DNA of 61,594 bases, taken from assembly GCA_030652035.1 (NCBI GenBank), contig JAUSBJ010000032.1, forward strand, positions 1 to 61,594. The letters are read 5' to 3'. Shown one piece after another: positions 55,938 through 61,594 of this stretch. The stretch is from Sulfurimicrobium sp. (GTDB taxonomy: Bacteria; Pseudomonadota; Gammaproteobacteria; Burkholderiales; Sulfuricellaceae). The notes beneath the pieces are model-generated. The model was not told where the DNA came from, searched no databases, and saw only the letters and a program-made list of their open reading frames with translations. A program made the position numbers and the translations under genes. Position 1 is the stretch's first letter. Every line of letters starts with the position of its first letter.

Positions 55938-56092
55938 TCCGCGACCACATCGCCGCCAACCTCGGCATTGAGCCGGATGATTTCGAATACGCGCCCTTCG
56001 CCCAGGAGGGCGGCCTGGGCAAGGTGTATCAGCTCTTCGGCGATGAACTGAACACGCTCATCGAGCAATTGAACGAGAGCCTGGCGGCATGA
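55931..56092 (+). pseudogene. Second copy of the hsdR 3' end
   Basis: These 162 bp align without gaps to 55194-55355, with 12 differences by eye (about 93% identity). Almost all are synonymous; only one residue changes (IAPDD to IEPDD). It still ends in the same LNESLAA and TGA, and its stop overlaps the next gene's ATG by 4 bp. It has no start of its own and no RBS as a gene. Confidence 0.9.
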
Positions 56093-57609
56093 GCGACAAG
56101 CAGCGTCTTTTCATCAGCTCCGTGCAAAAGGAATTCGCCGCCGAGCGCCGTGCGCTCAAAGAGTTTGTGCATGGCGATCCGCTGCTGAAGCGCTTCTTCG
56201 ATGTTTTTCTGTTCGAGGATATCCCCGCCGCAGGCCGCCGTGCCGACGAGGTCTACCTGGCCGAAGTCGACCGCTGCGCGGCCTATATCGCCCTGCTCGG
56301 CAACGATTACGGCCACGAAGACGCCGGCGGCCTTTCGCCTACCGAGCGCGAATTCGACCGTGCCACGGAGCAAGGCAAGGAACGCCTGGTCTACCTCGCC
56401 GGCCAGGATGACAGCGCCCGCCACCCCAAGATGCGCGCCTTCATCCGCAAGGCAGGCGACCAACTCATACGCAGGCGCTTCGCCAGCATTCCGGAACTGA
56501 TCGCCGCCCTCTATGCCAGTCTGGTCGAACACCTGGAACAGAGCGGCGCCGTGCGCACCGGCCCCTTCGACGCCGCCGCCTGCCCCGGCGCCAGCCTGGA
56601 CGATCTCTCGGATGAAAAACTGGCCGATTTCCTCGGCCGTGCCCAGCGCCATCGCGGCTATGTCCTCAGCCCAGGAACCGCCATGGACCGGGCGCTCACC
56701 CACCTCAACCTGCTCGACCGCGGCCGCCCCAGCCATGCCGCCGTGCTCCTGTTCGGCAAGGCCCCGCAGCGTTTCCTGCCCAGTTCCGAGATCAAGTGCA
56801 TGCACTTTCACGGCACCGAGGTGCGCAAACCCATCCCGTCCTACCAGATTTACAAGGGCACGGTGTTCGAGCTGACCAACCAGGCGGTGGACTTCGTCCT
56901 GTCCAAGATCGCCCGCACCGTCGGCACCCGCGCCGCCGGCCCGGCCGCCCCCGTGGACTACGAACTGCCGCGCGAGGCCGTCGCCGAGGCCATCGTCAAC
57001 GCCATCGCCCACCGCGACTATGCCTCCAACGCATCCGTGCAGGTCATGCTCTTCGCCGACCGCCTGGAAATCTGGAACCCCGGCCAGCTGCCCGCACCGC
57101 TCACCATCGAAAAGCTGAGCCGCCCGCACGCCTCCATCCCCCACAACCCCCTCATCGCCGAGCCGCTGTTCCTCGCCCGCTACATCGAAAAAGCCGGCAC
57201 CGGCACCCTCGACATGATCGCCCTGTGCAGGGACGCCGGTCTGCCCCCGCCTCAGTTCCGGCAGGACGGCGGCGAGTTCATCCAGACCCTGTGGCGCCCC
57301 GCAGCGGCTGCGACCCAGCCGCCGGAAACGGCGCCCGGCACCCAGTCAGGGACCAAGTCGGGACCAAGTCGGGACCAAGTCGAAATCCTTGTGAAAGCCG
57401 GAAATGGCGCGGCTTTGACCGATTTGATGAGCGTGGCCAACCGCACCAACCGGACCAAGTTCAGGGACCAAGTCATCAAGCCACTGATCGAGCAAGGCTG
57501 GCTCGAAATGACCCTCCCCGACAAGCCGCGCAGCAGCCAGCAGAAATACCGGCTCACGGCCAAGGGCGAAGCGTGGTTGAAGGCGAACGTGACAGGGAAA
57601 GACGCATGA
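56089..57609 (+). CDS. DUF4062 - HATPase - winged-helix protein in a type I RM locus
   Basis: A 506-aa protein. The N-terminal DUF4062 domain (LFISSVQKEFAAERRALKEF, then ADEVYLAEVDRCAAYIALLG) is TIR/SIR2-related in predicted fold and common in conflict systems. The middle is an AlbA/HATPase-type ATP-binding module (PREAVAEAIVNAIAHRDY, RLEIWNPGQLP). The C-terminus is a winged helix (AALTDLMSVANRTNRTKFRD). Between the last two lies an 11-bp tandem repeat. The ATG overlaps the relict hsdR stop and the end overlaps hsdS by 4 bp, so it is a fixed member of the locus. Its role in restriction is unknown. Confidence 0.8.
   Translation: MSDKQRLFISSVQKEFAAERRALKEFVHGDPLLKRFFDVFLFEDIPAAGRRADEVYLAEVDRCAAYIALLGNDYGHEDAGGLSPTEREFDRATEQGKERLVYLAGQDDSARHPKMRAFIRKAGDQLIRRRFASIPELIAALYASLVEHLEQSGAVRTGPFDAAACPGASLDDLSDEKLADFLGRAQRHRGYVLSPGTAMDRALTHLNLLDRGRPSHAAVLLFGKAPQRFLPSSEIKCMHFHGTEVRKPIPSYQIYKGTVFELTNQAVDFVLSKIARTVGTRAAGPAAPVDYELPREAVAEAIVNAIAHRDYASNASVQVMLFADRLEIWNPGQLPAPLTIEKLSRPHASIPHNPLIAEPLFLARYIEKAGTGTLDMIALCRDAGLPPPQFRQDGGEFIQTLWRPAAAATQPPETAPGTQSGTKSGPSRDQVEILVKAGNGAALTDLMSVANRTNRTKFRDQVIKPLIEQGWLEMTLPDKPRSSQQKYRLTAKGEAWLKANVTGKDA
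57351..57383 (+). repeat. 11-bp tandem repeat within the DUF4062 gene
   Basis: Three copies of GACCAAGTCGG (57351-57361, 57362-57372, and 57373-57383 with one mismatch). A gain or loss of one unit shifts the frame and would remove or alter the C-terminal winged helix. Confidence 0.85.
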
Positions 57610-59111
57610 AGGCCGAAGAAATGCGAGCGGAATACACCGTAGGGTGGGTTAGGCCGGAGGCCGTAACCCACCCTACGGGTTGGCCAGCTACAACCATCGA
57701 AGAAATCGCCGACGTTAATCCGCGTGTCGATAAGGCCGCGATACCCGATGACTTGCCGGTTTCGTTTGTTCCGATGCCAGCGGTCGGCGCTGCGGATGGC
57801 TCAATTCGCGTCGAGGAAACACGCCCAGCGGGCGAGGTGAAAAAGGGATTTACTGCCTTCCTCGAAGGCGATGTGCTCTTCGCCAAAATCACGCCCTGCA
57901 TGGAAAACGGAAAGATGGCCGTCGTACCCAAGCTGGTGAATGGTTACGGGTTCGGTTCTACCGAATTCCACGTGCTTCGGCCCAAGTCGGGAATGGATGC
58001 CAAGTACATTTACTACTACGTTTCGAGCCAGGTATTTCGTGGCGAGGCGGAGAGGTACATGACCGGCGCCGTGGGGCAGAAGCGTGTATCCACGACCTAT
58101 CTGAAGCAGAGCACGATCCCCGTTGCCCCCCTCGACCAACAAAAACGCATCGTCGCGGAAATCGAAAAACAATTCTCCCACCTCGACGAAGCCGTCGCCA
58201 ACCTCAAGCGCGTCAAGGCCAACCTCAAGCGCTACAAAGCCGCCGTCCTCAAAGCCGCCGTCGAAGGCCGCCTCGTCGAAACCGAAGCCGAACGCGCCCG
58301 CAAAAGAACTCCCTCTCCCCTGGCGGGAGAGGGCGGGGGAGAGGGGGCAGGCTACGAAACCGGCGCCCAGCTCCTGCAACGCATCCTCGAAACCCGCCGC
58401 AGCCAGTGGAAAGGCAAGGGCAAATACAAAGAACCCGCCGCGCCCGACACCACCGCCCTGCCCGAATTGCCGGAGGGGTGGGTGTGGTCAACGATGCCTC
58501 AGCTTGGCGAACTTAATCGCGGCAAGTCAAAGCACAGACCGAGAGACGATGAAAGGCTATACGGCGGACCTTATCCTTTCATTCAGACTGGCGATGTTCG
58601 GAAATCTGGCGGCTCGATAAGGACACACAGTCAAACGTACAGTGATTTTGGGCTTCAGCAGAGCCGTCTATGGCCAGCTGGAACGTTATGCATCACGATT
58701 GCAGCCAACATTGCCGAAACAGGCGTCTTGAAATTTGCGGCTTGCTTTCCGGACAGCGTGGTCGGTTTCCTGATGGAGGCAAGCGAAATTACGACGAGGT
58801 ATGTCGAGTATTTCATCCGTACAGCGCGCGAGAAGTTAGAACGATTTGCACCCGCTACGGCTCAGAAAAACATCAATCTTGAAGTGCTTGAAGCCGTGTG
58901 CGTTCCTTTACCACCCCTGTCCGAGCAACATCGCATCGTCGCCGAAGTCGACCGCCGCCTCTCCATCCTGAGCGAAACTGAGGCCCAGGTGGAAACCAAC
59001 CTCCGGCGCGCCGAACGACTGCGCCAATCCATCCTGAGCCGGGCCTTTTCCGGGGATCTTAACTCATGGAGAGAGCACACATCTGTAAAGGAAGCTCACG
59101 CCTATGGCTAA
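57606..59111 (+). CDS. hsdS: Type I restriction enzyme specificity subunit S
   Basis: A 501-aa protein with two target-recognition domains (residues ~20-170 and ~285-440). Each is followed by a conserved helix: PLDQQKRIVAEIEKQFSHLD after the first and PLSEQHRIVAEVDRRLSILS after the second. It ends in RLRQSILSRAFSGDL, typical of HsdS. The ATG at 57606 overlaps the previous stop (ATGA); the open frame extending far upstream is a shadow. Two palindromic repeats are coded in frame: one at the N-terminus (VGWVRPEAVTHPTG) and one in the central linker (SPLAGEGGGEGAG). Confidence 0.92.
   Translation: MKAEEMRAEYTVGWVRPEAVTHPTGWPATTIEEIADVNPRVDKAAIPDDLPVSFVPMPAVGAADGSIRVEETRPAGEVKKGFTAFLEGDVLFAKITPCMENGKMAVVPKLVNGYGFGSTEFHVLRPKSGMDAKYIYYYVSSQVFRGEAERYMTGAVGQKRVSTTYLKQSTIPVAPLDQQKRIVAEIEKQFSHLDEAVANLKRVKANLKRYKAAVLKAAVEGRLVETEAERARKRTPSPLAGEGGGEGAGYETGAQLLQRILETRRSQWKGKGKYKEPAAPDTTALPELPEGWVWSTMPQLGELNRGKSKHRPRDDERLYGGPYPFIQTGDVRKSGGSIRTHSQTYSDFGLQQSRLWPAGTLCITIAANIAETGVLKFAACFPDSVVGFLMEASEITTRYVEYFIRTAREKLERFAPATAQKNINLEVLEAVCVPLPPLSEQHRIVAEVDRRLSILSETEAQVETNLRRAERLRQSILSRAFSGDLNSWREHTSVKEAHAYG
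57637..57678. repeat. GTAGGGTGGGTTA palindrome in frame in hsdS
   Basis: Perfect 15-bp arms, CCGTAGGGTGGGTTA (57637-57651) and TAACCCACCCTACGG (57664-57678), with a 12-bp loop. 42 bp equals 14 codons, so the frame is kept. The element is a common intergenic repeat. Confidence 0.9.
58309..58349. repeat. CCCTCTCCC/GGGAGAGGG repeat in frame in the hsdS linker
   Basis: CCCTCTCCC (58311-58319) and GGGAGAGGG (58325-58333) are followed by a G-rich tail. This sequence class is a familiar intergenic repeat of proteobacteria. It sits in the linker between the two HsdS halves, where length changes can alter the recognised spacer length. Confidence 0.85.
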
Positions 59112-61389
59112 AAGGGATCAACCAAAGGTGCAGGCAAGCGAGGTCTCATACGAGCTTCACTCACTTGGGTGGAAAGCTTTTCAGCAACTTTGCGCAACTG
59201 TCACCAGTGAGGTGTGGGGTCAGACAGTTCAGGGCTTCTTTGATTCGCATGATGGTGGGCGCGACGGGGCTTTCTATGGCACTTGGACTAAAAAGGCTGG
59301 GGAAACCTTTGAAGGCGCTTTTACAGTTCAATGCAAATTTACATCCCAACCCGCCAGCACCATTCACCTCTCGGAGTTGCGGGACGAGCTAACCAAGGCA
59401 AAGCGGCTCGCAGCTCGTGGCCTTGCGGACAACTATCTCCTGCTTACTAACGCACGGCTAACGGGGGTATCTGACGAAAGGATTCGTGAGGCATTTGAAT
59501 CCATACCCGGTATTAAACACTTCGCGGCCTATGGCGCAGAGCGTATATCGCAGTTCATCCGTGAAGCTCCCAGGCTACGTATGCTTGTTCCTCGGGTGTA
59601 TGGCCTCGGCGATTTGAGCCAAATATTGGACGAGCGCGCATACACCCAATCACAAGAGATACTCAGTGCGCTTGGAGACGACTTGGCGAAGTTTGTCATT
59701 ACTGATGCATATCAGAGGAGTGCAAAGGCATTAGTTGAGCATGGTTTTGTGCTTCTGCTCGGCGAACCAGCCTGCGGTAAGTCTACGATCGCTGCGGCAT
59801 TAGCCGTAGCGGCGCTTGATGAATGGGGATGCTCGACTGTTAAGATCCGAGACGCAGATGACTTTGTTAGGCACTCGAATCCGCATGAACCCAAACAGTT
59901 CTTTTGGGTGGACGATGCCTTCGGTGCAACTCAGCTTGACTGGTCAAGTACTGTAAGGTGGAACGGTGCGTTTCCCCATGTGCATGCGGCAATTCGCCGT
60001 GGGGCTAGAGTTGTCTTCACGTCACGCGACTACATTTATCGCTCTGCGAGGAACCACCTAAAGGAGTCTGCATTTCCTCATATCCATGAATCTCAAGTAG
60101 TGATAAATGTGGAACGTTTGTCGCGGGATGAGCGGGAGCAAATCCTATACAACCATATCCGGCTCGGTACACAGCCATCCCGGTTTAAGACCAGGATCAA
60201 ACCATTCTTGACAGATGTTGCATCCCATCAGCGTTTTAGCCCTGAGATTGCAAGGCGACTCGGTAGCCCCCTCTTCACAAAGATCCTCTCTCTTTCGAAG
60301 AGTGGGCTGGATGAGTTCGTAGCGCAACCAATGGAGTTGCTCAGGGAAATCATACGGACGCTTGATGCGGGCAGTCGCTCGGCGCTTGCCATCGTCTTCA
60401 TGCGTGGGGGGATAATGCCAAGTCCAATGAGAATCACTAGTGAAGAGGAAAAGGCTGTCACTCTCCTGGGTGGTTCACAAGCGGATGTTCGAAACGCGCT
60501 TAATGCGCTCGAAGGGAGCCTCCTTAGTCAGGTACGCCAAGGAGCCGGGCATTTCTTGAAATTCAAGCACCCAACCATTCGTGATGCGTTCGCAAGCTTG
60601 GTGGCAGAAGACCGCGAATTGCTGGATATATACCTTACCGGAACACCGATCGAAAAGCTTTTCAGCGAAGTGTCATGTGGGGATGTGGGGTTAGAGGGTG
60701 TCAAGGTAATTGTCCCGTCAGACCGCTACGAGGCGCTAGCGAGCCGAATCGAGTCGTTCTTTAGCAAGCGGCGCGAGAACGAAGACAGAGTCAATCGTTT
60801 CTTATCCTATCGATGCGATAAAGAGTTTCTCATGCTCTATATCGCCAGGAAAACGAATTTTGTCTCAAACCTTCGTGTCGGGTCGTATCTATATGCCATA
60901 TCTGACGTGGACGTAATTGTCCGCTTGAATCAATTGGGACTGCTGCCAGAGAGCAAGAGACTTAGCGTAGTCTCCGCAATTCGTGACTTGGCAGTGGTCA
61001 CACCGGATTCAGGGTTCTTGCGGGACGAGATACGTCGGCTTTTTACGCAAGCAGAACTAGATGAGATCTTTGATTATGTGAAACAGACTTTGCTTCCGAA
61101 TATCGACGAGCATATCGATAACTGGCGGGCAAACTACAACGGTGACGATGACCCTGAAGACTATTTCAGTGAACTCAAGAGCACGTTAAAAAAGTACCGA
61201 GAAGTGTTTGACGAGGATATTTCTGCTGTATGCGATATCGATCGTGCAATGGATGAGATAGATGAGGTTGTCGAAGAGTTGCGTTCAGAGATGCCCGAGG
61301 AGCCAGACGCGGGCGACTTTTTTGGTGGGAGCGTCCAAGGTGGTGAACCAGACGATTCTCGATCGATTTTTGATGATGTGGATGCATAA
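59104..61389 (+). CDS. Nuclease-nSTAND3 NTPase, Avs-like antiphage protein
   Basis: A 761-aa protein. Residues ~15-165 look like a Mrr-type endonuclease domain (GWKAFQQLCATVTSEVWG, HDGGRDGAFYG, FTVQCKF, giving D...QxK). An nSTAND3 NTPase follows: P-loop LLGEPACGKSTIAAAL (about residue 220), Walker B QFFWVDDAFGATQ, and sensor VVFTSRDYIYRSAR. The C-terminal ~300 residues are helical and of unknown target, ending in an acidic tail. This nuclease-STAND-sensor plan is that of Avs-type proteins. It overlaps hsdS by 8 bp and precedes hsdM. Confidence 0.8.
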   Translation: MAKRDQPKVQASEVSYELHSLGWKAFQQLCATVTSEVWGQTVQGFFDSHDGGRDGAFYGTWTKKAGETFEGAFTVQCKFTSQPASTIHLSELRDELTKAKRLAARGLADNYLLLTNARLTGVSDERIREAFESIPGIKHFAAYGAERISQFIREAPRLRMLVPRVYGLGDLSQILDERAYTQSQEILSALGDDLAKFVITDAYQRSAKALVEHGFVLLLGEPACGKSTIAAALAVAALDEWGCSTVKIRDADDFVRHSNPHEPKQFFWVDDAFGATQLDWSSTVRWNGAFPHVHAAIRRGARVVFTSRDYIYRSARNHLKESAFPHIHESQVVINVERLSRDEREQILYNHIRLGTQPSRFKTRIKPFLTDVASHQRFSPEIARRLGSPLFTKILSLSKSGLDEFVAQPMELLREIIRTLDAGSRSALAIVFMRGGIMPSPMRITSEEEKAVTLLGGSQADVRNALNALEGSLLSQVRQGAGHFLKFKHPTIRDAFASLVAEDRELLDIYLTGTPIEKLFSEVSCGDVGLEGVKVIVPSDRYEALASRIESFFSKRRENEDRVNRFLSYRCDKEFLMLYIARKTNFVSNLRVGSYLYAISDVDVIVRLNQLGLLPESKRLSVVSAIRDLAVVTPDSGFLRDEIRRLFTQAELDEIFDYVKQTLLPNIDEHIDNWRANYNGDDDPEDYFSELKSTLKKYREVFDEDISAVCDIDRAMDEIDEVVEELRSEMPEEPDAGDFFGGSVQGGEPDDSRSIFDDVDA

Positions 61390-61438
61390 AAACCATGCGG
61401 TATATGCGACCGTAAGATAGAAGCCAGGAAATAGATAC

Positions 61439-61567
61439 GTGAACACTACAGCAATCGTCCAAAAACTCTGGAACTACTGCAACGTCCTGCGCGACGCGGG
61501 TCCGTGCTTCCAGCCAGGTCCAGCGCGAGTGTTGCAGGATGGGGGGCTATCAAGGTGTGTTCGATGA
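61439..61567 (+). pseudogene. hsdM: Start of hsdM, interrupted after about 21 codons
   Basis: From GTG 61439 the reading is MNTTAIVQKLWNYCNVLRDA, the start of type I methyltransferase HsdM subunits. From about 61501 the usual continuation (SYGDYVEQLTYLLFLK-like) is missing, and the frame stops at 61565-61567. Foreign sequence seems to begin at about 61499-61501 and runs to the window end; its nature cannot be told from 94 bp. Confidence 0.7.
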
Positions 61568-61594
61568 CCCGCTGGCTTCCTCTCCGCGGTCGCA

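Noticed and set aside
55691..56092. 133-aa frame joining relE sequence and the hsdR tail
   Set aside because: Its first part is a shadow of the RelE-like gene; only its last ~53 codons are meaningful, as the duplicated hsdR end.
56796..57605. Upstream extension of the hsdS frame
   Set aside because: It overlaps the DUF4062 gene in another frame; HsdS-like sequence begins only after ATG 57606, which has an ATGA overlap with the previous stop.

Overview
The window looks like chromosomal DNA of a sulfur-oxidising betaproteobacterium, probably of the Nitrosomonadales (Sulfuricella/Gallionella side). This is inferred from the gyrA-serC-pheA-hisC-aroF-tyrA order, a three-cysteine (type I) sulfide:quinone oxidoreductase, a lipoate-assembly cluster of the kind that serves sHdr sulfur oxidisers, a DsrC/TusE-like protein, and a complete cbb3 oxidase locus. 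No 16S rRNA or other direct taxonomic marker is present.

Region by region. 1-3785: the end of an IS21-type element truncates a serine-hydroxymethyltransferase-like gene; a Tat-exported cholesterol-oxidase-like GMC flavoprotein and a DapC-like aminotransferase follow. 3861-11907: an aromatic/serine/histidine amino-acid operon with gyrA on the minus strand, with a different imperfect inverted repeat in three of its spacers. 12014-15174: lipoate ligase, a flavoprotein and a radical-SAM lipoyl sulfur-insertion protein. 15353-19386: two paralogous FadL/OmpP1 porins around an unrecognised secreted protein. 19768-29762: housekeeping genes (hrpA, tusE-like, proB, obgE, rpmA, rplU, ispB, tRNA-Pro). 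29796-34567: a sigma-54 activator diverging from an sqr operon with a small secreted protein and two duplicated rhodanese-type proteins, with a clear -24/-12 promoter and paired palindromes upstream. 34602-44530: a PhnD-like binding protein, then ccoI-ccoS-ccoNOQP-ccoG-ccoH plus a DUF3149-type peptide and an Fnr regulator; FNR-like boxes lie before ccoI and ccoN. 44533-50688: queG, tsaE, amiC, a BaiN-like flavoprotein, small lipoproteins and a DnaQ-like exonuclease.

50734-61594 is a defence island: a wHTH-nucleotidyltransferase/HEPN pair, then a type I restriction locus in the order hsdR, Phd/RelE-type toxin-antitoxin pair, DUF4062-HATPase-wHTH protein, hsdS, a nuclease-nSTAND3 NTPase (Avs-like), and the start of hsdM that loses family resemblance after about 21 codons. 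This locus has an unusual history. HsdR contains a complete REP-associated tyrosine transposase (RAYT) in frame with both REP hairpins, plus a second REP doublet in frame. The 3' end of hsdR is present twice (162 bp, about 93% identical) on either side of the toxin-antitoxin pair. HsdS carries two other intergenic-type palindromes in frame. The DUF4062 gene has an 11-bp tandem repeat that could switch its C-terminal domain by frameshift.

How the genes fit together: SQR feeds electrons from sulfide to the quinone pool, with the rhodanese-type proteins and DsrC/TusE-like protein likely handling sulfane sulfur. Lipoate assembly would supply the lipoylated carrier of an sHdr pathway encoded elsewhere. 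The cbb3 oxidase, under Fnr, would be the high-affinity terminal oxidase at low oxygen.
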